A stretch of DNA of 64,000 nucleotides from Ruminococcus sp. YE71 (GTDB lineage: Bacteria > Bacillota > Clostridia > Oscillospirales > Ruminococcaceae). This document shows positions 31,326 through 40,770 of the stretch, in pieces. A model generated the notes under the pieces. It was not told the DNA's origin and made no database searches. It was given only the letters and a program-made list of their open reading frames with translations. Numbering within the stretch: the first letter of the stretch is position 1; each line of letters starts with the position of its first letter. The translations under genes and the position numbers were made by a program. The stretch is from assembly GCF_900119155.1 (NCBI RefSeq), contig NZ_FPIR01000010.1:25672-89671 (forward strand), read 5' to 3'.

Positions 31326-31355
31326 GGGAAACCTTTCTGAAGAAAGGTTCTCCCC
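31326..31355. repeat. Dispersed hairpin repeat (copy at antiporter 3' end)
   Basis: GGGAAACCTTTCT and AGAAAGGTTCTCCC form a near-perfect stem. The same core recurs at 60021-60059. The related flank ACTTTGGAAA recurs at 31433-31442 and at 10490-10500. Confidence 0.75.
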
Positions 31356-31480
31356 ATTGCCCAAAAGACGTGGCTGACAGCGCGAGAGCGGTCAATTAAG
31401 AATGGCAGGACCGATAAATACGCACAAAAGGACTTTGGAAAACGCGATAAAAATTTTTTTGAAAAATTTTTCAGATGACC

Positions 31481-31506
31481 GTTACCTAAGCGATATTGAT
31501 CTCGTC
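31481..31506 (+). promoter_or_regulatory. Candidate ECF-type promoter of the sigma factor gene
   Basis: GTTACC (31481-31486), 16 bases, CGTC (31503-31506). This resembles ECF sigma promoters with a (G)TAAC-like -35 and CGTC -10, and no sigma-A promoter is evident nearby, so autoregulation is likely but unproven. Confidence 0.45.
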
Positions 31507-31540
31507 TGTAAGGGTGAAGGAGACAACAAGGAGGTACATT

Positions 31541-32092
31541 ATGGAAGATCTTCAGATAATAGAACTCTACTGGCAGAGAAAAGAGTCGGCAATCCATGAG
31601 AGCAGAAACAAATACGGCGGCTACTGTTCTGCCATTGCGAACAATATCCTTCATTCAGCGGAGGATTCCGAGGAATGTGTCAACGACACCTGGTTTCGGG
31701 CATGGAACGCCATGCCGCCCGAAAAGCCGAGCCGTCTGGCTGTTTTCCTCGGCAGGATAACCCGTAACCTTGCAATAGACAGATACCGCAGGGACAGGTC
31801 ACAGAAGTTCGGCGGCGGACAGACAGCGCTCTGTCTTGACGAACTGGGAGAATGCATCGGCGAAGAGAGCCCCATAGAGGACAGGATAGCGTTAAAAGAG
31901 CTCATTGACGTCTTTCTGCACAGTCTTCCCGAAAAAAACAGAAAGCTATTCCTCCTGCGTTACTGGTACATGATGCCCGTCGCCGAGATAGCAAAACGGA
32001 ACAATATGTCAGAAGGAGCTGTAAAAATGATATTACAGCGCGTAAGGAACAAACTGAAAGACTATTTAGAACAGGAAGGTGTAGGCGTATGA
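31541..32092 (+). CDS. ECF-type RNA polymerase sigma factor
   Basis: 183 residues. Region 2 (CSAIANNILHSAEDSEECVNDTWFRAWNAMPP, AFLGRITRNLAIDRYRRDR) and region 4 (FLHSLPEKNRKLFLLRYWYMMPVAEIAKRNNMSEGAVKMILQRVRNKL) are both complete; region 3 is absent, as usual for ECF factors. ATG 31541 follows a perfect AAGGAGGT. The stop overlaps the start of the next gene (ATGA), whose product has a short cytosolic N-terminus and one membrane helix, the layout of an anti-sigma factor. Its target promoters are probably of the kind found upstream at 31481. Confidence 0.93.
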   Translation: MEDLQIIELYWQRKESAIHESRNKYGGYCSAIANNILHSAEDSEECVNDTWFRAWNAMPPEKPSRLAVFLGRITRNLAIDRYRRDRSQKFGGGQTALCLDELGECIGEESPIEDRIALKELIDVFLHSLPEKNRKLFLLRYWYMMPVAEIAKRNNMSEGAVKMILQRVRNKLKDYLEQEGVGV

Positions 32093-33603
32093 AAAATAAA
32101 GAAATACTTCTCGATGTTATCGGTGATACCGATGAAAGACTCGTGCCCGAACTGACAGCAAAAAAGAAAAAGAACAGCGTACTCAAATGGACGGCGCTGG
32201 GCGGCGTTTGTGCGGCGGCGGTGTTCGCCTGCGTGACCATTCTCCCGAAAACTCCCGTGGGCAAGACCGTACCCACCGAGTCATCGAACGGCTCGGCGAA
32301 CGCTTCGGCACAGGACAAGGCGCCGTCTGTCGTCATCGGGAACAAGGTCGCAGAGCTTCTTGCGGAGGCGGTCTATCCCGAAATGCCGCAGTACCCCGAT
32401 GAAACCAAAATTACTAACTGGAATGAATTAGAACCTGCGATCGAGGAATGGAACAACGCACGATCGGCTCTCAAAGATCAGCCCGAGGGCTATCAGGACG
32501 GGTTCGATACCTTTTTCCTGAACAGCACCAAGGCGTTTCTGAACAGCTCGAACGGTGAGAACTATGTTTACTCCCCGCTCAGCCTGTACATGGCGCTGGG
32601 TATGTCGGCGGAGATAACCGACGGCGAAAGCAGACAGCAGATACTCGACGCGCTCGCTCAGAGCGACATTGAAACTCTAAGGTCGCATTCTAAGTCTATC
32701 TGGCAGGCAAACTATTCGGACGACGGCATGGCGAAATGCGTTCTTGCCACTTCCCTGTGGACAAACAGCAGCGCCGAGTACAAGTCGGACACCGTGAACA
32801 GGCTTGCCGATACCTACTATTCATCCGTGTACGCAGGCGACCCCGCCTCGGCGGAGTACAACAAGATGTTCGGCGACTGGCTCAACACCCAGACCGACGG
32901 ACTTCTCAGCGATCAGGTCGCAAACTTAAAGCTCGACCCCGGAATGATAATGACGCTGGCTTCTACCGTGAATTACAGCGGAAAATGGATAGATCAGTTC
33001 TCGCCCGAAGAAACCGAGCAGGCTGTTTTCCACGCTGTCGGCGGCGACATCAATTGCGACTTCATGAACGACCAACGTGATATGTATTACTACCGGGGAG
33101 ACCATTTTTCCTCGGTCAGCCTGTCGCTCGAAAACAACGGCCACATGAAGCTGATACTTCCCGACGAGGGGTATACTCCCGCCGACATCCTGAACGACGC
33201 TCAGGCAAAGGAGCTGATGCTCAACTCAGACGACAACTACGAGAACGGCAAGTTCGTGAATGTCACCCTGTCTGTCCCGAAGTTCGACGTCTGCTCGAAG
33301 ATAGACCTGCGCGACGGACTGAATTCGATGGGCATCACGAACATCTTCGACGCAAACAAGTCAGATTTCACTCCCCTGACGGACACGGACAGTATCTTCC
33401 TCAGCAAGGCCGAGCAGGACAGCCGTGTCACCATCGACGAGGAAGGCTGCAAGGCGGCTTCGATGACTGTCGCGATTTATTCCGGAGGTGTTATGCCCGA
33501 TGAAAACGCGGAATTCATACTGGACAGACCGTTCATTTTTGAGATCATGAGTGATTCGGGACTTCCGCTGTTTGTGGGCGTTGTAAACAACCCTGTTCAG
33601 TGA
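32089..33603 (+). CDS. Membrane-anchored serpin, probable anti-sigma partner
   Basis: 504 residues. Residues 1-31 are cytosolic and charged (MKNKEILLDVIGDTDERLV), like the N-termini of putative anti-sigma proteins encoded next to clostridial ECF factors. A membrane helix lies at about 32-52, then a Ser/Asn-rich linker, and an external serpin domain from about 120 to the end (NYVYSPLSLYMALGMSAEIT, NYSGKWIDQF, FILDRPFIFEI, PLFVGVVNNP). The hinge EEGCKAASMT matches inhibitory serpins, so the reactive loop (about 446-475) may insert after cleavage. ATG overlaps the sigma stop (ATGA). Known serpins trap serine or cysteine proteases; the sensing or anti-sigma role is inferred from fusion and coupling. 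Confidence 0.87.
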   Translation: MKNKEILLDVIGDTDERLVPELTAKKKKNSVLKWTALGGVCAAAVFACVTILPKTPVGKTVPTESSNGSANASAQDKAPSVVIGNKVAELLAEAVYPEMPQYPDETKITNWNELEPAIEEWNNARSALKDQPEGYQDGFDTFFLNSTKAFLNSSNGENYVYSPLSLYMALGMSAEITDGESRQQILDALAQSDIETLRSHSKSIWQANYSDDGMAKCVLATSLWTNSSAEYKSDTVNRLADTYYSSVYAGDPASAEYNKMFGDWLNTQTDGLLSDQVANLKLDPGMIMTLASTVNYSGKWIDQFSPEETEQAVFHAVGGDINCDFMNDQRDMYYYRGDHFSSVSLSLENNGHMKLILPDEGYTPADILNDAQAKELMLNSDDNYENGKFVNVTLSVPKFDVCSKIDLRDGLNSMGITNIFDANKSDFTPLTDTDSIFLSKAEQDSRVTIDEEGCKAASMTVAIYSGGVMPDENAEFILDRPFIFEIMSDSGLPLFVGVVNNPVQ

Positions 33604-33652
33604 GGCGTGCCTGCGAACATTACCGCAATAAAAAACATCAGATAGATACCAT

Positions 33653-33688
33653 AAGCGGACTGCCATTCTGACAGTCCGCTTGTTTTTT
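33653..33688 (+). terminator. Terminator of the sigma-serpin operon
   Basis: AAGCGGACTG pairs perfectly with CAGTCCGCTT over a 9-base loop, followed by GTTTTTT. Confidence 0.92.
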
Positions 33689-33760
33689 GTATAAATATTA
33701 CGCAAGCAAGTTGAATTTCGGCTGCAAACTGTAAAAACAGACAAATCTTCATGGAACATC

Positions 33761-33813
33761 TTGACAAACGGAGTATTTTGAGTTAAAATAACATTGTTAC
33801 GTAACGCCGTTAT
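33761..33813 (+). promoter_or_regulatory. Promoter and palindromic operator of the TetR-ABC operon
   Basis: TTGACA (33761-33766), 17-bp spacer, TAAAAT (33784-33789). Overlapping the -10 and start site is a 26-bp palindrome (33788-33813): ATAAC at the left end, GTTACGTAAC in the centre and GTTAT at the right end. Its position predicts autorepression by the TetR protein encoded just downstream. Confidence 0.75.
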
Positions 33814-33829
33814 CAAAGGAGAAAGAGAT

Positions 33830-34459
33830 ATGCCCGAAAGAAATTCAGACAACAATGAGAGCCGCAAAAAGCTCATCGAGTGCGCAAGGCGTGAGTTCCT
33901 CGAAAAAGGCTTCGCGAAAGCGTCGCTTCGGAAAATAACCTCCGACGCGGGGCTGACAACAGGTGCGGTTTACTTCTTCTTCGGGGACAAGAACGGTCTC
34001 TTCGAGGGGGTCGTGGGTGAAGCCCTCGGTCAGCTGACGGAAGTGCTGGAGCAGCATTTTTCCGAGGACACCGAGAGCGACTTCTCGGTCTATCAACAGC
34101 AGGACGGCGACCACGACGCTTTAACGGAAGCGCTCGTAAACGTCATCTACGACCACTATGACGAGATGACGATACTTCTTGACCGCTCGGCAGGCTCGAA
34201 GTACGAGGGTTTTCTCGACGGCATCATCGACAGGCTTGACGCGATCTATATCGAGCTCGCCGCAAAATACGCCGCCGTCATGCCGGGAAAGCGGGTCAAC
34301 CGACAGATGCTCCACTGGCTCACCCATATGCAGGTGAACGCCTTCCTCCACATGATGCAGCACGAACGGGACAAGGAGAGCGCACTTCACTTCATCAGAC
34401 CTGTGATGGATATGCTCATCAAGGCGTGGATGGAGTATTCGCTTGAAAATGAAGTATGA
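33830..34459 (+). CDS. TetR/AcrR-family transcriptional regulator
   Basis: 209 residues. N-terminal helix-turn-helix (ASLRKITSDAGLTTGAVYFFFGDKNGLF, about 29-56) typical of TetR; the C-terminal ligand domain is unassigned. ATG 33830 follows AAAGGAGAAAGAG. It precedes a MacB/FtsX-type ABC transporter on the same strand, and a palindrome at 33788-33813 overlaps its own promoter, so it probably represses itself and the transporter. The inducer is unknown; a toxic peptide or drug is plausible for this transporter class. Confidence 0.9.
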   Translation: MPERNSDNNESRKKLIECARREFLEKGFAKASLRKITSDAGLTTGAVYFFFGDKNGLFEGVVGEALGQLTEVLEQHFSEDTESDFSVYQQQDGDHDALTEALVNVIYDHYDEMTILLDRSAGSKYEGFLDGIIDRLDAIYIELAAKYAAVMPGKRVNRQMLHWLTHMQVNAFLHMMQHERDKESALHFIRPVMDMLIKAWMEYSLENEV

Positions 34460-34528
34460 TGCGGTTCGCCGCGTTATATTTTGGAATACGGTTAGCTTAG
34501 TCTAACTTTTTTGAAAGGAGAAACGAAA

Positions 34529-35230
34529 ATGTTTCTTGAAATATCGGATGTGAAGAAAAGCTACGGCAAGGACACCAGCTACATTCAGGTGCTGAAGGGT
34601 GTCAGCACGGCTGTGGAAAAGGGGCAGATGTGCGTTATCCAGGGCACAAGCGGCTCGGGAAAATCCACGCTGCTCAACTGCATCGGCGGACTCGACAGCA
34701 TGGATTCGGGGTCGGTGAAGGTGGACGGCAAGGAGATATTCGGGCTGAAACCCGCTGAGCTTTCCGACTACCGCCGCGACTACCTCGGGTTCATCTTCCA
34801 GTTCTACAACCTCGTGCCGAACCTCACCGTGCGCGAGAACATTCAGGTCTGCGCCTACCTCACACCGTCGCCCCTCGACATGGACGAGCTGCTTGATGTG
34901 CTGGGGCTGACCGAGCATCAGAACAAGTTCCCCTCGCAGCTTTCGGGCGGTCAGCAGCAGCGGTGCGCTATTGCAAGAGCGCTCATCAAGAACCCTAAGC
35001 TGCTGCTCTGCGACGAGCCGACGGGTGCGCTGGATTCAAAGACCAGCCGCGACATCCTGATACTTCTCGAAAAGATCAACGCCAAATACGGCACGACGAT
35101 GCTGATCGTCACCCACAACAACTCCATCAAGAACATGGTTCACAAGGTCATTATCGTCAAGGACGGCATGATAAAGAAAGACTACGCGAACGAGACCCGC
35201 GTCCCCGCCGCCGAACTGGAGGATTTGTGA
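34529..35230 (+). CDS. ABC transporter ATP-binding protein (LolD/MacB type)
   Basis: 233 residues. Walker A QGTSGSGKST (about 37-46), signature LSGGQQQR, Walker B LLLCDEPTGALD, H-loop IVTHNN. Short stand-alone ATPase of the type that partners FtsX-like permeases. ATG 34529 follows GAAAGGAGAAAC. The stop overlaps the permease start (TGATG), so both parts are made together. It presumably drives conformational work on the large extracytoplasmic domains of the permease. Confidence 0.94.
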   Translation: MFLEISDVKKSYGKDTSYIQVLKGVSTAVEKGQMCVIQGTSGSGKSTLLNCIGGLDSMDSGSVKVDGKEIFGLKPAELSDYRRDYLGFIFQFYNLVPNLTVRENIQVCAYLTPSPLDMDELLDVLGLTEHQNKFPSQLSGGQQQRCAIARALIKNPKLLLCDEPTGALDSKTSRDILILLEKINAKYGTTMLIVTHNNSIKNMVHKVIIVKDGMIKKDYANETRVPAAELEDL

Positions 35231-37710
35231 TGAACAGAGTGCTCAGAAAGCGTCTGCCCCGCGATCTTCGGGCAGGGTGGGGACGGTATCTTGCGCTGAT
35301 ACTGGTCATCGCCATGGGAATTTTTCTGGTCATCGGGGTCGTGGGCTCGGCGGAAACGGTGCTTCACGGCGCGGCGGAAAAGCGCGACGTGTTCAACACC
35401 GAGGACGGATTTTTCACTGTGTTCCTGCCGCTGAACGATGATGAACTCGATACGCTGACAAAGGACGGCACGGAGATACAGCCCGAGTTTTACACCGACC
35501 TAACGGTCGATGCCGATACAAAGCTCAGAATGTTCAAGAACCGCGAGAGCATCGACAAGCTGATACTCGACGAGGGACGGCTTGCGGAAGCTGACGGCGA
35601 GTGCGTCGTTGAGAAGCGCTACGCGGCGGTCAACGGTCTGAAGGTCGGCGACAGCATAACTGCGGGCGGTCACGAATTTGAGGTGACGGGTATCGGCTGT
35701 GTTCCCGACTACGACCAGCCGAAAGCTAAGTTTTCCGACACGGCGGTGCAGTCGAGGTATTTCGGGCTGATCTTCGTGACCGATGAGTGCTATGAGAATG
35801 TGCGTTCGGGCGGCGGTCTGCCTGCGGAGGAGTACGTCTACGCCTACAAGCTGGGCGAGGGCGTGACCAATGACGACCTCAAAGAGAAGATCAAGTCGGT
35901 CGAGCTTGACTACACGAAGGTGGAGGACAAGTATTTCCGCGAGATGATCGACGAGGAGCTTTCAAAGCGCTATGAGATCGAGGACGGCATGACCGACCTT
36001 GCGGACGGTTCGGAGAGACTTGCGGACGGCGTTTCGGCGCTCGGCATCAAAGAGCTGACCGACGGCGCGAAGGAGCTTCACAGCGGTATCACCGATATGC
36101 AGGACGGCATGAACGAACTGCTCGACGAGGTGTTCAAGGTCGATATGGAGAACCTCATCTCGTTTGTCCCGCGCGGCGACAACGAGCGCATTGAATCCGC
36201 CGCAGGTGACGTGGTGATGGACAAGAACGCAGGTCTGGTGGCAGGCGTCATAATCCTGATCCTGTTCGGATATGTCATCTCGGTGTTTGTCGTTCACCGC
36301 GTCGAGAGCGAAGCGCCTGTCATCGGTGCGCTGTATTCGCTGGGCGTGAAGAAGAAAGACCTGCTCAGGCACTACATCACCCTGCCGACCATCGTAGCAT
36401 TTTTCGGCGGAGCGGTCGGCACGGCGCTTGGATTCTCGCCGATAGGCATCGGTATGCAGCTAAAGGACAGCTACGGCTATTTCTCGCTGCCGCAGTATGA
36501 CATTTACTACGCGCCATATCTGCTTGTCTACGGACTGGTGCTGCCGCCCGTCATCTCGGCGATAGTCAACGCGCTGGTCATCAACAAGAAGCTCTCACGC
36601 ACGGCGCTGTCGCTCATCAAGAACGAGCAGAGCGCGTCCAACTACCGCAGGTTCAGCGTCAGGGCGAAGAGCTTCATCACCATGTTCCGCATCAGACAGA
36701 TGGTGCGCGAACTGCGCTCGGCGATAACCGTTGTGTTCGGGATGCTGGTTTCGCTGCTTGTGGTGATGCTGGGTCTCGACTGCATGGTGATGTGCGAGGC
36801 TGTCAAGCGCGACAACGTTGCCGACACCGACTACTCCTATATGTACCTCTACAAGTACCCCGAGAACGAAGTGCCGAAGGGCGGCGAGAGCGCGTTCGTC
36901 AAGACCCTCACCACCGACTGCATGGGCTACACCCTCGACGTGACGGTCATCGGGCTCAACGAGGACAGCAGGTACTTTGACGCACGCCCCGAAAAGGGCA
37001 GGAACAAGGCGGTCATCAACAACTCCCTCGCGGAGCGCTACGGCTACAAGAAGGGCGACAGGGTGACCTTCACCGATTCCGCAGCCGAACAGGACTACAG
37101 CTTCACCGTGATGGACGTTGCGCAGTACTCCCCGGGGTTCACGATCTTCATGGACATCGATTCGATGCGTGAGCTTTTCGGCGAGGATGAGGACTACTTC
37201 AACGCCGTCTACTCCGCTGAGAAGCTCGACATTGACGCAGGCAGGCTGTACAGCGTCACGAGCAAAGCCGACATCGAAAAAAGTTCGGGCGTGTTCGTGG
37301 AGCAGATGGGCTCGCTGATCTCGATGCTGCTGATCGCGGGAACAGTCATTTTCATCGTGGTCATGTATCTGATGATGGGCGTGATGATCGACCGCAGTTC
37401 CTTCGGCATCTCGCTGATAAAGATATTCGGCTACCGCCCGAAAGAGGTGCGCAGCCTGTATCTCAACGGCAATCTGACGATCGTGTCGATAGGAGCGCTT
37501 ATCTGCATCCCCCTTGCGAAATTCCTCATGGACTGCATCTACCCGAGCTTTATCCCGAACATCGCCTGCTCGATGGTGCTGACGTTCCCGCCGTACCTGT
37601 ACGTTATCATATACGCCGCGGTACTGGTGATATACTTCGTGAGCAGTGCTATGCTGACAAGAAAGCTCAGCCGCATCACGCCTGCTGAGGTGCTGAAAAA
37701 CAGGGAATGA
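35230..37710 (+). CDS. FtsX-like ABC permease (MacB family), large
   Basis: 826 residues. One N-terminal helix (about 20-42) is followed by a MacB-type periplasmic-core domain, then a helical segment rich in LADGSERLADGVS/ELHSGITDMQDGMNEL repeats (predicted coiled coil, about 245-300). Next come a first FtsX block (about 335-460), another helix, a second extracellular core and a final FtsX block with three helices. Such proteins act in export of, or resistance to, antimicrobial peptides, or in mechanotransmission. Start ATG 35230 (GTG 35227 also possible) after GGAGG. TetR, ATPase and permease form one operon. Confidence 0.9.
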   Translation: MNRVLRKRLPRDLRAGWGRYLALILVIAMGIFLVIGVVGSAETVLHGAAEKRDVFNTEDGFFTVFLPLNDDELDTLTKDGTEIQPEFYTDLTVDADTKLRMFKNRESIDKLILDEGRLAEADGECVVEKRYAAVNGLKVGDSITAGGHEFEVTGIGCVPDYDQPKAKFSDTAVQSRYFGLIFVTDECYENVRSGGGLPAEEYVYAYKLGEGVTNDDLKEKIKSVELDYTKVEDKYFREMIDEELSKRYEIEDGMTDLADGSERLADGVSALGIKELTDGAKELHSGITDMQDGMNELLDEVFKVDMENLISFVPRGDNERIESAAGDVVMDKNAGLVAGVIILILFGYVISVFVVHRVESEAPVIGALYSLGVKKKDLLRHYITLPTIVAFFGGAVGTALGFSPIGIGMQLKDSYGYFSLPQYDIYYAPYLLVYGLVLPPVISAIVNALVINKKLSRTALSLIKNEQSASNYRRFSVRAKSFITMFRIRQMVRELRSAITVVFGMLVSLLVVMLGLDCMVMCEAVKRDNVADTDYSYMYLYKYPENEVPKGGESAFVKTLTTDCMGYTLDVTVIGLNEDSRYFDARPEKGRNKAVINNSLAERYGYKKGDRVTFTDSAAEQDYSFTVMDVAQYSPGFTIFMDIDSMRELFGEDEDYFNAVYSAEKLDIDAGRLYSVTSKADIEKSSGVFVEQMGSLISMLLIAGTVIFIVVMYLMMGVMIDRSSFGISLIKIFGYRPKEVRSLYLNGNLTIVSIGALICIPLAKFLMDCIYPSFIPNIACSMVLTFPPYLYVIIYAAVLVIYFVSSAMLTRKLSRITPAEVLKNRE

Positions 37711-37729
37711 CGCACGGATGATAATATTA

Positions 37730-37758
37730 TTGACTTGAAACGCTGTTTGTGCTATAAT
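37730..37758 (+). promoter_or_regulatory. Promoter of the HAD phosphatase gene
   Basis: TTGACT (37730-37735), 17-bp spacer, TATAAT (37753-37758); the leader to the ATG is about 140 bases. Confidence 0.82.
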
Positions 37759-37800
37759 TATATGAAACAGCGGCTTTGCAGAGATCAAAGATCAGCGAAA

Positions 37801-37832
37801 AGGCTGTCGGTATTTCATCGGCAGCCTTTTTC
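37801..37832 (+). terminator. Attenuator-like hairpin in the HAD gene leader
   Basis: AGGCTGTCG pairs with CGGCAGCCT (one G-U), followed by TTTTTC. It lies between the promoter and the start codon, so it may be a leader attenuator. I found no match to a known riboswitch in the 40 bases before it. Confidence 0.6.
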
Positions 37833-37901
37833 TGTAAGAAATATCGGCGGCAAGGCACTCTGCAAAAGATGCCGTCAGCAGAGCCCGAAAGGAGAAAACG
37901 G

Positions 37902-38552
37902 ATGATAAAAGCGATCTTTATGGATTACACAGGAACAATGGTCATGGAAGATGAACCCAATACAAGAGAACTGCTGAAATACTTCATAGCACACAGCGAT
38001 GTCAAAGACCCGAAGGAAGTCCTTCGGATAGTGTGGAGCAAGGTGAAAGAGATCGAAGCGGAAAGCTATGGTGAGAATTTCGCAGGGAATGACGTGAGGG
38101 TCGATAAGATACTGAAATACTGCACGGAAAACTGCGGTCTGAAAGGCGACCTCGATCTCATGCATGAGATATGGCGCAGGATATGGGTACACGCGCCGCT
38201 TTTTGATGATGTTAAGCCGTTTTTCGAGAGAGCCGCACTTCCCGTCTATGTTATCTCCAACGACGATCTGTGCTATCTTGAAGAATCCTTTCGGCTGAAA
38301 GGTATCCGCCCGACAGGTATCATTTCTGCCGAAACGGTCAGAGCCTGCAAGCCCCACAGGGCTATCTTCGAGGAAGCGCTCAGAACCGCAGGCGTCAGAC
38401 ACGACGAAGCTGTACACATCGGAGATTCGGTCACATCTGATGTGGAGGGCGCAAAAGCCGTCGGTATCACGCCGATATATCTTTCGAGAAACGGAAACGC
38501 TGATATTCAGGGTGTGACCGTCATAAACTCACTCGACGAATATGTGTTCTGA
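37902..38552 (+). CDS. HAD-family hydrolase (phosphatase-like)
   Basis: 216 residues. HAD motif I is MDYTGTMV (nucleophile D8; the usual second Asp position is Thr10, as in some phosphonatase or dehalogenase-like members). Motif II is VISNDD, motif III Lys in CKPHRAIFEEAL, motif IV HIGDSVTSDVEGAKAVG. The helical cap lies between about 15 and 90. ATG 37902 follows AAAGGAGAAAACG. It acts in the cytosol; the substrate is unknown. The Thr in place of the acid/base Asp makes ordinary phosphatase activity less certain. It is transcribed alone behind a leader with an attenuator-like hairpin. Confidence 0.85.
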   Translation: MIKAIFMDYTGTMVMEDEPNTRELLKYFIAHSDVKDPKEVLRIVWSKVKEIEAESYGENFAGNDVRVDKILKYCTENCGLKGDLDLMHEIWRRIWVHAPLFDDVKPFFERAALPVYVISNDDLCYLEESFRLKGIRPTGIISAETVRACKPHRAIFEEALRTAGVRHDEAVHIGDSVTSDVEGAKAVGITPIYLSRNGNADIQGVTVINSLDEYVF

Positions 38553-38581
38553 GCGATCGCCCCTTGCGACAGCAGACAGAC

Positions 38582-38610
38582 TTGCAATCGAGAAGAATAT
38601 GTGATATAAT
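38582..38610 (+). promoter_or_regulatory. Promoter of the leucine-rich secreted protein pseudogene
   Basis: TTGCAA (38582-38587), 17-bp spacer, TATAAT (38605-38610). Confidence 0.7.
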
Positions 38611-38665
38611 GTTCTATAAGCTGAAAACAGCTTGATAAAAAAATAAACGAACAGGGAGAATTAAT

Positions 38666-40737
38666 ATGAAAAACGTAATGAAACGCACACTCTCGGGTGT
38701 GCTCGCTGTGCTTTGCGTCGCAGGTTACCTGCCCTGCAAGCACAAATGTCGGAACGTCTTTCGGAGACACTGCGATAACCGCAAGTGCTCTGATGCCCGT
38801 CAGATCAGGAGACTATCTGTATCAGGAGCACTTTGTCGGTGGTTCTCATTTCGCTGAACTGCTGGTGTACTACGGCTCGGAGGCTGAGATCACTGTTCCG
38901 TCCGAGATCGACGACTTGCCCGTCAGGGTGCTCGGGCCGTGTTTATATAATGACAATGAAACGGCTACAAAGATCATCGTCCCCGACAGTGTCTAAGAAA
39001 TAACAGGCGGTGCATTCGAGAAATGCACAAATCTCACGAGCGTGACGCTTTCAAAAAATCTGAGTTCTATCGGCCACGACATCTTCAAAGGCTGTGAGAA
39101 CCTTAAAGGTATCGTTCTGCCTGAAAGCGTCACCTCTATCGGCGAAAATGCTTTTTTAGGATGCGCGAAGCTCACTGATGTTGACCTTCCCAAAAACCTT
39201 ACCGACATCGGCAATTATGCCTTCTCGGGTTGTAAGAGCCTTACGAAGCTCACCATCCCCGATGGCGTCACAGAGATAAGCGACGGTACTTTCAGCGGTT
39301 GTACGGGATTTACAAATTTACCCATGAACGATAAGATCACAAGCATCGGTAAAAATGCTTTCAGTATGTGTGATGGTCTTAAATCGGTCAAGATCCCAAG
39401 CAACATAACGAGCATCGGCGAATATGCTTTCTACCAATGCGGCAGCCTTGAGAACGTTGTCCTCTCCGACAGTCTCACAAGCCTCAGCAAAGGACTTTTC
39501 ATGTACTGCACCGCACTGAAAAAGATCACTATCCCCGAAGGTGTTACGGAGATCGGCGTCGGTGCGTTTAGTCAGTGCAAGAATCTTTCGTCGATCACAA
39601 TACCCGACAGCGAGGAAACTATCGGCAATGGTGCTTTCAGAGAGACCGCTATTGCGGGGATACGTCTCCCTGCAAATCTCACTTCTATTGCCGGATGGGT
39701 CTTCGAGCAGTGCACCTCCCTAAAAACGATAACTATCCCAGACAGCGTAAAAAGCATCGACGAAAATGCTTTTTATCATTGTACAGCTCTTCAGAGCGTG
39801 GTATTCCCCGGAAACGTAGAAAGCATCGGCAGCCGTGCATTTTTTGAATGCTCGGGTCTTGAGGGCGTAAAGTTCTCCGAAGGCGTCAAGACGATCGCGG
39901 ATCATGCTTTCTACGGCTGCACCTCGATGAAAAAAAATACTGCTTGCCGACAGCATTACGACTATTGACAAATATGCATTTTACTCCTGCAAAAATGTCA
40001 CCGAATTAAAGCTCCCGAAAGGGCTTAAAACGGTCAGCGCCAACTCGTTTGCAGGCATAAATGATCTGGCCAAGCTCATCATTCCCGGAGGAGTCGAGAC
40101 AATAGAAGAAACCGCATTTTCGTATGACTCTAAGCTGAAGGAGATCTATTATCTCGGAACTGCGGCTCAGTGGAACAAGGTGAACAACGCATTTACCTTC
40201 CTTGCCCCTGTCCGCACCCTGACCCCTGTCGTCACCTACACAAAGGGCAAGGGTGAAGTCACACTCAACTGGGATAAGATCATCGGCGCTGACAGGTACG
40301 CTGTTTTCGCTTATGTCAACGGCAAGTGGCAGAAGGCCGCAGAGGTCGGCACCACATCATATACGTTCAAGGGACTTACAGGCGGCAAGCACTACAATGT
40401 CGCCGTTATCGCAAAGATCGGCAGCAGATGGTATACCGACGTCACAAACGCGATCAGGGTCAAGCCGGGGGATATCTACCCGAAGGTATCTTCGTTCATC
40501 TACGGCAATTCGGTCTCCCTCGAATGGGATGCGATCTCGGATGCCGAGGGCTACGCTGTCGGCTGCAAGGTCGGCGGCAAGTGGAAGATACTGAAACAGC
40601 TCTCCGCTTCGGAGACCGAGTTCTCGATATCGAAAGTCCCGTCGGGCACTTACGAACTCGCAGTTATTGCGAAGACCGACGGCAAGTGGGATACCACAAA
40701 CTTAAACAGCAGGACAGTGACCATTACAGTCAACTGA
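38666..40737 (+). pseudogene. BspA-type leucine-rich secreted protein, broken in three places
   Basis: The ATG at 38666 follows CAGGGAGAA and starts a signal peptide (MKNVMKRTLSGVLAVL). One base is missing near 38735 (LPC instead of LPA-STNVGTSFGD). The frame continues to a TAA at 38994-38996 (PDSV*EITGGAFEKC), then through LRR_5 repeats (39003-39935). A run of eight A at about 39929-39936 shifts the frame again; with seven A it would read SMKKILLADSITTIDKYAF and run on to 40737. The C-terminus (40180-40737) carries two FN3-like modules as in the GH5 enzyme. It is the plus-strand neighbour of an intact paralog at 41003-43288. Open segments: 38697-38996, 39042-39968, 40180-40737. Confidence 0.8.
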
Positions 40738-40770
40738 TCCGAACATAATATTCATATCAGCATACGATTA

